Assembly: GCA_905331475.1 (NCBI GenBank) | Contig: CAJNYU010002190.1 | Span: 49,937-113,936 of the forward strand | Direction: 5' to 3' | DNA from: Rotaria socialis | Lineage: Eukaryota; Rotifera; Eurotatoria; Philodinida; Philodinidae | Length of the DNA: 64,000 nucleotides | Shown: in pieces, positions 24,867 to 35,394 of the stretch | Position numbering within the stretch: the stretch's first letter is position 1 | How the letters are laid out: every line of letters starts with the position of its first letter | Made by a program: the position numbers and the translations under genes | The notes under the pieces: model-generated | Seen by the model: only the letters and a program-made list of their open reading frames with translations | Database searches by the model: none | What the model was told of the DNA's origin: nothing

Positions 24867-25994
24867 TTAACACGCTGCATCTTTTCCATCTCCCTGACCA
24901 GGGTGTACTTCTTTCGACTCTGGTCGCTTCGGTTGTGTTAATCTATCCTGGAAAGAATGATCATGGGCTGCATCTTTCCCATCTTCCTGACCAGGGTGTA
25001 CTTCTTTCGAATTTGGTCGCTTCGGTTGTGTTAATGCATTATGGAAAGAATTATCATGGGCTGCTTCTTTTCCATCTTTTTTACCAAAGCTTGATTCTTT
25101 CGAATCTGGTCGCTTCGCTTGTATCAAGGAATCATGGAAAGAAGGATGAGAGACTGCATTCTTTAACTCTGCGATGACTGTATCGTGATTTGATTTTTCA
25201 CACGGAAGTGAATAATGGAATACTGTCTGATCCTTATCACCCAATACCTTATCAATCTTGATGTCACATTTCTGTGAAAGTCCATATCCTTTCAATCCCT
25301 TTTCCACCAACGAACCCAATGCACCACAAACTGACGTGCATAGAGGGCTTTTGGATAAATGGTGAAAATGGGCACGATTTGACTCTGAGTACACCCCGTA
25401 TATTGTTGTCTTTGTCAACTGTGATTTGATGATCTCGGTGGCAGTCAATTTTAACTGGTTCAATTGGCTTTAGTAATTTCAGTCCTATTGGAAACACTAT
25501 ATTAAAAGACATGAATTATTTTAAATTACACCAGTACAATTATAGATCTTAATTAGATTAACTCGAGAAAGTACAAATGATTTTTGTTCCACAATGACGA
25601 AACTAAATATTGTACCATAGCACTGGAGCTACTAAAAATGTTTTCGTATGCTATGCGAAGTGTTCATTAGTAACTCCCTAAAGAGGCCATAGCATGTTTC
25701 TTTCGGAATAGGTTGACTATCATGAATCTACTTTTCACCATCTTTTTCTCAAATGTAATTTTTCAGTCTCCCATAGATAATAGATAGGGTGCAACAACTT
25801 TAAAAGTATTAACTATACTAAAGAATATAGATGATAGATAACTTTGAACCCCTATTCCATTAAATAATTCTTCGTCAATATTATAAGAATCGGTTCTAGT
25901 TCTACTTACAGAACGTGGATTCAGATAACGATGCTTGTAAACCAAGTATCAGTAATGTGAAAGACACGTAGAGAAAATTCTTGGCAAATATCAT
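24867..25994 (-). CDS. Predicted secreted protein with three 31-residue C-terminal repeats
   Basis: Exon 1 (25994 to about 25906) encodes a signal peptide, MIFAKNFLYVSFTLLILGLQ. Joining it to 25467-24867 (donor GTAGAA, acceptor CTAAAG) gives 229 residues. The middle is Cys-bearing (SPLCTSVCGALG, SQKCDIKID, LPCEKSN). The C terminus is three repeats of the type HDNSFHNALTQPKRPNSKEV, followed by HPGQEDGKDAA, and a final Cys. A different splice (donor at 25909, acceptor at 25497) would give a 105-residue secreted protein in another frame over the same exon, so one of two overlapping frames is real, or the gene is frameshifted. The family is not recognised. The basic-acidic repeat suggests a disordered tail. 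Confidence 0.45.
24878..25147. repeat. Tandem repeat, three units of about 93 bp
   Basis: Three head-to-tail copies, in phase with the coding frame; each includes GGTCGCTTCGGTTGTGTTAA or a close variant (GGTCGCTTCGCTTGTATCAA in the last). Unit length divisible by three is consistent with selection on the protein repeat. Copies one and two are more alike than three. Confidence 0.8.
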
Positions 25995-27639
25995 TGTAAT
26001 GTGTAGTTTTTGTTTCACTGCAACACTCTTCGATTGATAGTAATATTTAGCTGAAAATTCTGTTAGTTTATATAAGAACAGGTTATACATTAAATTTATT
26101 TTGGAGAAGCAAGGTGTGACTGCATCAATCAAGATTAATGACACTAGCATCTGTTTCAAGCAGCTAAAAATGGAATCCTTAACAGCATTGTTGATACAAC
26201 AGTGTGATGGGATATTAATACAATAGCTTTGTGCAGGCAGCATGTTTCGCCAATCCTGAAAAATGTAACATTTCATCAATACAAGAACATGTGACAGATT
26301 TAGCCAATCGTTAACGCGGCGTCTGTTCTTTCAACTATAATAGATTCCATATGTTACTTTAACAATGAAAAACATTAGAATTTATTATTAACTAGCATAA
26401 TGCTGACTTCGAAGCATACACTGCCATGATCAAATACCCGCAAGCTCAGCACACAACATTTTTTGAAAACCGAAAATGTTTTCAACATTTATTTTGAATA
26501 GGTTCTCTGGTAAATATACATATTCGCTTTTTCTCTGTGATTTCAATAAGTTTTACATCGTTTAAATATTGTACCAGTCAAGATCCATGAATGAATTCAA
26601 CAGTAGACCTTCAATCAACAGTATATATATATATATATGTATAAAAGACACGAAGATTTAAATTCATACATCAATGGAATCTTTACTAATCAAACATGGT
26701 AATTAACAATCAAATAGTTATATTTAAAAAGTACTTTTCATGGTGGAACAAAAGAAATATTTTGAATAGTATTTTTTCCGAAATGCTTTAAATATGCAGT
26801 AAATAGCAATAATAAATATAATAGAAAACTTTGTTTATGTGATAAAGTCGTTTTCTACTCGGAAAAATTTTAATATCCGGAATAAAAGATTACAATGAAA
26901 GAAAACGCGCATAAATTGTTGAGCTGATTTTGAAAATTCATTCCATTCAATTTCAATAGATGCGCGCTGATAAGAATCGACGACTAAATAACATATTCTC
27001 AACGCTAAGTGTATTATCTGCAAACTGAAATATCGAACTTCTAGGCCAATTTAGATACAAAATATACAATAGTGATGATTACCATATTGAAAAATATTGC
27101 CCATCTACAAACATATGCATGCTCCTTTTTCTTAGCTTTCAATAGTTTTTCTCTCTTCGACTGTGAAATTACAGTTTGCACTATAATGCATTGTAATAAA
27201 AGATAGTCCGATTGAGATTTACCCTTGCGTATCTCTTTTGTAGAGCGTCTCCATAGAATAACAAGTACTTGTTTCATTCATCCAAAACAATTTTAAACTA
27301 TATTAGAAAATAAACTTATCTTCAACTATTAGATGTCATGTCTTATTTTTCTTTTCAATAAGCAAATAAAATACTATTCATCGACGGGAACAAAAAAAAC
27401 TTCATTTGACTTCAATTGGAAAATAAATTTCGTTCATTTTTCCTACAATCCATTGCATACAGGTTTTTAAACAACATATCCACAATGAATCACCTATTTT
27501 GAAAGAATATTTTGGCCAGATCATTTTCTATAAGTAATAAATTAGGACTTGCAGTACGCTGTTGTATATACAAATAATCAATAGAAAAAAACAAGACAAT
27601 ATTTTTGCATGTAAATTTAGAAAAAAACGAACAAAGCAA
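25995..27639. other. Long AT-rich stretch without a supported gene
   Basis: There is a short (TA)n run near 26620. Open frames on the minus strand (26080-26279, 27041-27277) have no recognisable product and no matching splice sites. It may contain regulatory DNA of the repeat-protein gene and the 3' flank of PPP1R2. Confidence 0.4.
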
Positions 27640-30111
27640 TCATTTTTCATCATCCTGATCTGTTAAATGAGCAGCACGAAATTCATTATAATGATTCCTT
27701 CGTTTTAATTCGAATTGTTTTCTTCGTTCTAAAATTTGCAAAAAAAAAATGTACTTTTTTTTTCTTGCCACTCTATATTAATAGAATCGAACCTTGTTCT
27801 TCAGGTGTTAATAAATGTACATCGACATCATATTGATGATCGTCTTCAACGTGTACATGATGAGAAGAGGACAGTGAATTTCTTGCGTGTTGAGGAATTA
27901 AAATTGGTTTGATTGAATCGTTTGACGATGACGAACTAATACTATAGTACACAAAGAAGATTTCAATTCATCTAGAAGAAATTAATTTTAACTTACGCTT
28001 GACTGTCTTGTTCTTCTGATCCAGTTGCTGTCGCTTCCTCTTGTTCTAGAGCATGTAATTCAGCTTCAATTTCTTGTTTACGTAGTCGAACAACTTGAAA
28101 CTCATTGTAGTGTTGTTTACGATGCTTCTCAAATCGTTTCCGATGCTCTAAAAATGAAAACATTTTTTTAAATCAATTTGTAAATAAACACATTAGGGTG
28201 AGCCTATAGAGACCCATCTACACTTTTGGAAAGGGTTTTTTTCGATTTTGTTTCAGCTCAAACTTTCGGTAAGCTCTAGAGAATGCTTTTGATGAAAACA
28301 AAATATGATCCTTCGAGCGGAAAATATCGAGTTCTGGGTGATTTTTTCGGAACGACTAATGTATATTGTCAGACATAGGAAAACACCTAAAACTTTTCTA
28401 AAATATCTTTTTCAGAATTGTTTCATGTTGAAAAATATGAAAGCTGTCTAGGAACAGTTTTCATGAAAAAAGGTTAGAACATTTCTATTGAACGTCTTGA
28501 GTTCTGAGCCATTTCTTTTGAAAATAATGGGTGTGGGTGTTGTGATTCTAACTGCTTCACCCACACCCATCATGAACAGAAGACTCTTCCATGGCTTCAT
28601 CTTCACTGGGGCTCTCATTATCGCTTGATTCCATTGATGGACGAGCCATCATTTCCCTTCATTCAAATGCATGACATGTTGGACATAACCAGTGTATTTG
28701 GTGGTCAGCTGTGTCATATCGAGAAATCAAAAACATGGATAGACGTGTCGATACAAACACTACTTCTTCGGGTACACGAGTAGGATTTGCATGTTTTGTT
28801 GGATGTTCACAATACTTTCGTTTGGGCATTGAGGTACAATTTTTAAAGAAATCAGAAAAAGTACTAGCTGATAATCGACCCTTTCCAATATCCGATGATT
28901 CATCTCGTAATATTATTTGTCCGAAGTCACGATACTTATACATAAGACTTCACATTTAAAGGTGTCCTTACAATGAGATCGACAATTTATCCGTCGGTAG
29001 TATGTTGCCCTTTTTGATTCTACGGTCTCACTTCTGTGAGATCATCTGATGCCGTTTCTCTCGAGTTATGTGGGCGAAGTCATTAGTTTGACGCTATTCT
29101 AAGAGCAAAGCATGACCAAGGTCGTTTCTTTGAGAAAGAAACAAAATCCTTCAAATAAATTAGTGTCACTCAACATGACAAACGACAGTTACCGTTATTT
29201 TCAAAAGAAAAGGCTCAGAACTCAAGACGTTCAATAGAAATGTTCTAACCTTTTTTCATGAAAACTGTTCCTAGACAGCTTTCATATTTTTCAACATGAA
29301 ACAATTCTGAAAAAGATATTTTAGAAAAGTTTTAGGTGTTTTCCTATGTCTGACAATATACATTAGTCGTTCCGAAAAAATCACCCAGAACTCGATATTT
29401 TCCGCTCGAAGGATCATATTTTGTTTTCATCAAAAGCATTCTCTAGAGCTTACCGAAAGTTTGAACTGAAAAAAACTTTCCAAAAAAGTGAATAGGTCTC
29501 CATGGGCTCACCCATTAATTAAATACCTAATTCTTCAGGAGTTCCTGCAGCATTTTCATCAAGTGATCTTCGTGATCCTCGATTCATTTGGGATTGACAT
29601 GAACCAGGTGTTTCATTTAGCCTGCAGATACATATAATGCATCATCAATAATAATACAAATATAAATTAAAACCTTTGAAGCAGTGCATCCGGATCGAAA
29701 CCTACACATGCTGTTTCGTCACTATAAAGATCAGTATCCATTTCGTCGTCGATATTATCATTATGAGCATAAGGCGTTTTAGGTTCTTCAATTTTCATAT
29801 GACCATAATCTTTATTTACTGGATGATATGTAGCAATAATATTCATTTCATCAAAATGTGGAATCTTTTGACTAAAAAATACGACAAATAAAAACATTTC
29901 TAATTATCTATTTACTATGATTTTATTACCTTTTACTTTCTGATCGTGCCATGCCTGTTGTTGGATAATTATTAAGTTTTGAAATAGTATCTTGGCTATA
30001 TTCAAGTCGACTTCCATCCATACTTTTCGAGGATTTCAAAATACCATTAGCTGGTCGCTTAATTAACTTACCAACAGGATCGTGAATTTCATTATTAAAA
30101 TTTGATGACAT
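27640..30111 (-). CDS. PPP1R2: Protein phosphatase inhibitor-2 (PPP1R2) with a duplicated HYNE helix
   Basis: Six exons (30111-29930, 29871-29674, 29621-29527, 28147-27997, 27941-27793, 27728-27640) close in phase to give 287 residues. PP1 contacts of inhibitor-2 are visible: the SILK-like NGILKS near residue 23; [20 protein letters not shown]; the GSK3 site context EEPKTPY; and the active-site helix [16 protein letters not shown] in exon 4. Exon 6 repeats that helix as [17 protein letters not shown]. Both exons start in phase 1 with a split Glu codon, so exon duplication is likely. Vertebrate inhibitor-2 has one such helix and about 205 residues. The protein binds and restrains PP1 in nucleus and cytosol. 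Intron 3 holds a 1.3-kb inverted-repeat element. Confidence 0.92.
28196..29513. mobile_element. Foldback element in PPP1R2 intron 3, 330-bp arms, ATTA target duplication
   Basis: The ends are GGGTGAGCC and GGCTCACCC, flanked on both sides by ATTA (28192-28195 and 29514-29517). The arms (28196 to about 28527 and about 29193 to 29513) are near-identical reverse complements, suggesting recent insertion or arm homogenisation. The interior has a minus-strand frame at 28659-28943 containing LCPTCHAFE and a [16 protein letters not shown] segment, perhaps a remnant of a zinc-binding transposon protein. A telomere-like hairpin (28527-28573) lies just inside the left arm. The element is in an intron, so host coding is intact. 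Confidence 0.85.
28527..28573. repeat. Telomere-like hairpin inside the foldback element
   Basis: ATGGGTGTGGGTG and its exact reverse complement CACCCACACCCAT face each other across about 20 nt. This gives a 13-bp stem made of TGTGGG-type sequence. Confidence 0.8.
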
Positions 30112-30497
30112 TTCTTTGCTTCGTTCGTTTTTTTTAATTTTCTTTACATCTGAAAGAAAATGTATGTTAGCTTGTGTTTTAATGACAAGCTAAATCGAGA
30201 GCATGACAAAGAACGTATAAATCGTTGGCATGTAGAGAGAGAGGATAGATAATTAAAGAATTCGAACTGGTTTAAGTCTTTCCGTTTTCTTCCTACTTCT
30301 CTTTCTCTCGCTCAGTATGAATAGATAATGCATTTTATTATATTCTCTACTTGTCGTTTCTTCACGTTTCCCAAGTGGAAAGCTGCAAAAAGGAAGAAAA
30401 AAAAACGTTGTCAGAATAAAGACATGCGAATAGACATTGATGGATTGCTATTGACATGAATTGCAATCCGTCATTTCCGTTTTTTTCTTTTCTAATG
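30112..30497. promoter_or_regulatory. Upstream flank of PPP1R2
   Basis: It has alternating GA-rich and CT-rich tracts (30230-30310) and no gene. It is the likely promoter and 5' UTR of PPP1R2, but no specific motif is supported. Confidence 0.3.
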
Positions 30498-31131
30498 CTC
30501 GCGAGGGAGGGTCACCAACTGTTCAATCCCTTTTGCCCTGAAAATATTTACATTATGTAGCTTCCAAGGAGTTATGGATACGCTGAAAAAATTTTGGGTG
30601 GATAGCTTGTTGTTATGAAAAGAGTCCATCTTAAAGGTATGGTTTTTAGTGAGTGTCTGGGCTCCCCCTTAGGAACATGAGAAAAATTTATTTTCGAATT
30701 TTGATTTGCAACTTTACATAGAAACACACCTCAACGAGAACAGTGTTTTGTGCGCATTTTTGGTCATTAAATTTGTTTGCTTCGTCAAATATACTACTTC
30801 ATGTGAAAGATGTAGAATAAGCATTTCACAATAGATGAGTCTATTGATAGGAATGGTAGATAGATCTGAAACGTTCACAAAAAGTTGTTCTCCTTGGGAC
30901 GTCTATCTATGTAAAGTTGCAAGTCAAAATTTGAAAATAAATTTTTTCTAATGTTCCTAAGGGGGAACCTAGACACTCACTAAAAACCGTACCTTTAAGA
31001 TGGACTATTTTCATAACAACAAGCTATCCGCCCAAAATATTTTCAGCGTATCCATAACTCCTTGGGAGCTACATAATGTAAATATTTTCAAAGCAAAAAG
31101 CGATTGAACAGTCAGTGATCTTCTCTCGTCA
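30498..31131. mobile_element. Foldback element with about 220-bp arms
   Basis: The left arm (about 30500-30725) and right arm (about 30905-31130) are reverse complements. Shared landmarks include GTTATGGATACGCTGAAAA, TAAAGGTATGGTTTTTAGTG and AACTGTTCAATC with few mismatches. The spacer is about 180 bp and noncoding. The outermost parts of the arms diverge, so exact ends and target duplication are uncertain. It lies between the divergent PPP1R2 and DUF488 3'-side flanks without breaking either gene. Confidence 0.8.
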
Positions 31132-31191
31132 GTAACGATATTTAGACTCTAATTTCATGGCATGTTTACATTTGCGAGTATTATTTGTAAA

Positions 31192-31746
31192 TCAGTTCGA
31201 TAACATGCCTGGATAAATGCACGTGTTGTTTTCATCATTAACTTGAGCTAGCGTATTAACTTGATGAGCGCATGTTTCACCATTAAAAAGAATGTGAGCA
31301 ACATGACTATGATGAACAAGACATAAGTAATCAGCGAGCAAAGAACGATGGCATTGCTCAGGATTATTTTCTGAACACATGAGAACAAGAGACGACGTTA
31401 ACGAAGATAAAACTAATTTATTAACACATTGATGAAACTCAATCCGTTGCATATGATCAGCATATGCATGCGAATCACGATCCAATAAACCATTATTTAA
31501 TGTAGCAATAGATTTACATCGTCGACGACGACCACCCAAAATATCACCTTGAAAAGAGTATTTGAAAGATGATCTTGATAATGAACATTCTTCTTTTAAT
31601 TGATCAATATTAAAATGTGGATAAGAAGTGGAACGAGGCGAACGACGAATATCGACTATTTGGTCAATATTGTAAAGTTTTAAAATTGAAAAAAAACTTG
31701 ACAGGTCATGAGATGAATGTCCTATTGTATAAATTGTATGAACCAT
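31192..31746 (-). CDS. DUF488-family protein, intronless, bacterial-like
   Basis: A single exon of 184 residues carries the DUF488 pattern: IYTIGHSSHDLSSFFSIL at the N terminus, QIVDIRRSPRSTSYPHFN, SFQGDILGGRRRRCKS, RIEFHQCVNKLVL, then LVLMCSENNPEQCHRSLLAD with the conserved Cys, Glu and CHR. DUF488 is common in bacteria and archaea and rare in animals; its biochemical role is unsettled, and some members resemble DNA-repair or metal-linked proteins. Lack of introns among intron-rich neighbours, plus the family distribution, suggests horizontal acquisition. The start is the first ATG and fits the family N terminus. It is head-to-head with eIF2B-beta, 457 bp apart. Confidence 0.88.
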   Translation of the reverse strand: MVHTIYTIGHSSHDLSSFFSILKLYNIDQIVDIRRSPRSTSYPHFNIDQLKEECSLSRSSFKYSFQGDILGGRRRRCKSIATLNNGLLDRDSHAYADHMQRIEFHQCVNKLVLSSLTSSLVLMCSENNPEQCHRSLLADYLCLVHHSHVAHILFNGETCAHQVNTLAQVNDENNTCIYPGMLSN

Positions 31747-32203
31747 TCTTGTTTTACTATTATTAGCTAGGTTAGAAAAACGTCAGGTAACATCGTGTGT
31801 AACAGACTATAAGAAATTCAACGATAGAGCGCTACAGTCTATGCTATTTTTCTATTGATTCTACTGACTTTATCGCAATGAAATATGTAGAGGTCAAATG
31901 ACGTCTTTTGATTTGTTGAAAAGAAATAACCGATTGGAAATGTGATCATCTCATCAGTAAACATTCGCAAAAAATGTCTATATTGACATTAATCTTTCTA
32001 GTAACTCTATAGGAGATTGTTCATGACCTTTTTTATCTTCTAAGAAGATCAATACGATAGGTTAACACGATATGATTCCTTCTAATGAGAAATTTCGAAA
32101 TAGACTTGCCTTCGTTTCACCGTTGCATCATATTTTACGTTTATAACTATGCAGATTTTCTTACCGGTATAGATTATTTCAAACATCTAAAACAAAAATT
32201 CCA
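31747..32203. promoter_or_regulatory. Divergent intergenic region, DUF488 / eIF2B-beta
   Basis: This AT-rich stretch of 457 bp lies between two start codons facing away from each other, so it should contain both promoters. No motif was placed. Confidence 0.35.
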
Positions 32204-33904
32204 ATGGCTCGTTTACCTACTGATGTTGAAACGGAAATCGATCGATTTTGTAATGATATTAAACGAAATACTTATACACGTTCGGCTGATTTAGCTTTAG
32301 CTACGATATTTATGTTTAAAAAACTTATTGGAGAATCAAAATGGTCGAATGCAAGTGAACTTATTACTCTCATACGTTCTCAAGCTCATCGACTCAATCA
32401 AGGACAACCAGTGGATAGTATTACATTTAATATTACAAGGTATACTAGTTTAATTCGAAACTTTAAATACTATAGAGTTCAATAGTATTAATGAGTTCTT
32501 AGCTTGAAAGAGATACAATCTATTACAAGAATTCTTTAGAAGATCTTATCACTTTATTTGCTCTAAAATCAGAAATATTGCCTAGGAATCAGTCAGACTT
32601 CTTCCACGCAATTTTGTTTGTGACAAGACAAAGAGCAAATTCCGGATGTAACTATGTTTTTTTTTCTCTCAAGGTAGTTTTCATTGACATAGTTTGGCTA
32701 GAATTTGCATTTAACAGAATCATATTTATTCTTGTGCTTGAATGCATAGACAGAACCAGATGTTTATATGACTCTCAGAAGCAATACGAAAGGAAACTAT
32801 TAAGTTTCGGAAGAGAAACTAAAATTAGAAAAGCGATGTGTTGGCAGCTGCAAAATTTATCTTTTCCTTTCATGGTCAAATAAACATTTATCTTTCTGTC
32901 TTGTATATTTTAATCTACGATGTTAGTGTTTTTTTTCACTTGTACGACTTTCATTTAGACGTATTCTAAAATTAATTCGTGATGTATCAGCTCGAATAAT
33001 TCATGGTAAAAATGAAGGTAGTGATATATCTCTAACGCTTCAAGCTGTTCTCAATGATCGCGCAGCGACATCGACTTTCAACGACGATGATAATGAAAAC
33101 ATTGAAGAAAATCTTCAACCAAAAACACAACAAATTCAAAGGAATCTAACCGATTCAACTCCGATCAGTAATGCCGAAGGTGAAGTATCAGTACAACGAC
33201 TTAAACCTGAATTAATGGATGATTTAAATTGGTATTCATCGGATATTGAATTAAGCGTTAAAAATCTTTCACAACAAGCCTTAGCCCATATTCATGCCAA
33301 TGAACTTATATTAACATTGGGCTATTCATATACAGTTGAACAATTCTTTAAATATGCTGCTAGTAAAAATCGTAAATTTCATGTATTTATCTTGGAACAT
33401 GCACCGTTTTTTACTGGACATAAAATGGCAGTGAATTTATCTGCATTAAATATTCCGGTTACTGTTGTTACAGATTCAGCTGTATTTGCTATAATGGCAC
33501 GAGTGAATAAAATTCTTATAGGCACACGTAGTCTTCTTGCTAATGGTGGTTTAACAGCAAAGTCCGGTACATATAATTTAGCATTAGCTGCTAAACATTA
33601 TAATGTTCCACTACTTGTTTGTGCGCCAACATATAAATTTTCTCCAACGTATCTTCCATCGTTCGATCCGGTGATGTGTAATACCTTTCCATCGCCAGAA
33701 ACCATTCTTTCGTATGAATCGATATACCAATCATCATTGGATATTGTCGTACCTATGCATGATTATGTTCCGCCGGAATTAGTCACATTGATTATTGGTA
33801 GTGGTATGGGAAATGCACCTTCATATGTCTACCGAATTGTTAGTGAATTATATAGTGCTGAAGATAATGATCTTGAACGGTTACAAAAAGAATCCTTGAA
33901 ATAA
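32204..33904 (+). CDS. EIF2B2: Translation initiation factor eIF2B subunit beta
   Basis: Exons 32204-32439 and 32959-33904 join in phase 2 to give 393 residues (human about 351). The N-terminal helical domain has TRSADLALATIFMFKKLIGE and SKWSNASELITLIRSQAHRL. The C-terminal Rossmann-like domain has LSQQALAHIHANELILTLGY, FHVFILEHAPFFTGHKMAVN, NIPVTVVTDSAVFAIMARVN, KHYNVPLLVCAPTYKFSPTY and DYVPPELVTLIIGSGMGNAP. The extra length is an acidic, Gln/Asn-rich insertion between the domains (FNDDDNENIEENLQPKTQQ). The protein is a regulatory subunit of the decameric eIF2B complex, which recycles eIF2-GDP and senses eIF2-alpha phosphorylation. The 519-nt intron is unusually long for this region. Confidence 0.95.
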
Positions 33905-34044
33905 ATCTTTTTTCTATTTTAATTATTGATGTTTTCTTTTTTTTTCTTTTGGATGTTAACAAAAAAAATAAACCTTTGTGTTTTCTTTATTCTAGATAAT
34001 AAGAAAAATGATGTAACAAAAACTAAATAAATAAAAGAGAACTT

Positions 34045-35362
34045 ATGGCATCAGTGAATAGAAGTTCTTCACAAAAATCACTCGAAATAAAGACAAAATC
34101 AATTGAAGCAACACTTGTACCACTTGTAACACAAATTTCAACATTAGTTAATTTTAAAGAAAGACCTCGGACTTCATTAACAGCCAATGAAAAAACACTT
34201 CAAGCTATTAATAGAGTAGGAGAAGCTGTACATTTGGCGGTTGAACGTTTTGTTTCTGTCGGTAGGTATTGCTTTTGAAACTTTACGCACGAAACCAACG
34301 ATATTATTCCAGTTAATGTAATATTTTTCTTAGATGACGCGATCGGATTGTAGTGTTTAGATATACAACTGTATCTCGACATGTGTAACACATCATCGAT
34401 TATAATTACATTAATGAATCGGGAGAGATGATTTTCTTTTTCCTATCTATCTGAGTCAATAATGGAAAAAATATGAGTAATAAAATAACACTTACCCTTG
34501 GTTGAAATGATCATAAAGTTTGAACAGAAGGAAATAATTGTCGATTAATGCCCGGAATTGATTTGAGTTTAATAGCGTAATATTAGATTTTCTCTTGATA
34601 ATTTCCTGTATAGTAACTGATGTTTCAACCAAAGATATGTCCAATGTTCTATTGTAAATATTTTATGGTTTCTTTTTGTTTTTTGAATAATAGTAACCGA
34701 TTCTTCAAAAAATATCATCATCTTTTTGTAGGAGAGTCGATTGCTAATGAAAATCCTGAAATAAAGTCAGATTTAATTGATGCATGCCGTGAAGCTCGAT
34801 CAGCTGGTATGTATAAAAGTTTGAAATGATTTTCCATGAAGAATTCTGATTATAGGCGAATCTATAAAACGTATAACTTGCGTTGAATACGATACATTCG
34901 GAAAACCAATTTGTGTAACTGACAGACAAAGTATGATACATGCTGCACGTAGTTTACTAAGTGCAGTAACACGTGTTCTACTATTGGCTGACATGGTTGT
35001 TGTAAAGCAGATTATTTCTATTAAGAAAAAGGTTTGATATTTACGAAAAAGATTCTAGCCAAGGAAATCATCATATATTTTAGGTCATGTCGACATTAAA
35101 TCGCCTTGAAACAGTAACATCTTTTTCTGAGTTTATCAAACTATTTGCAATCTATGGAAGTCAAATGGTTGAATTAGCACATCTAACAGGCGATCGACAA
35201 AATGTAAGTAGAGAATAAATCAAAAAAGAAATTGAATTTTAAACAAAAAAATTATTTTCTTTTTTTTTTAAGGACTTAAAAGATGAACGACGCCGATCCC
35301 AACTTTCAGCTTCTCGAACTATTCTAGAAAAATCTACGATGCTTATATTGACTTCATCTAAA

Positions 35363-35394
<32 letters not shown>

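Noticed and set aside
25763-25945. Extra exon in the repeat-protein intron
   Set aside because: It is a read-through of the donor site and has no acceptor that restores a useful frame.
28659-28959. Plus-strand frame opposite the zinc-like frame in the foldback element
   Set aside because: It mirrors the minus-strand frame and has no domain; the Cys-pair motif is on the minus strand.
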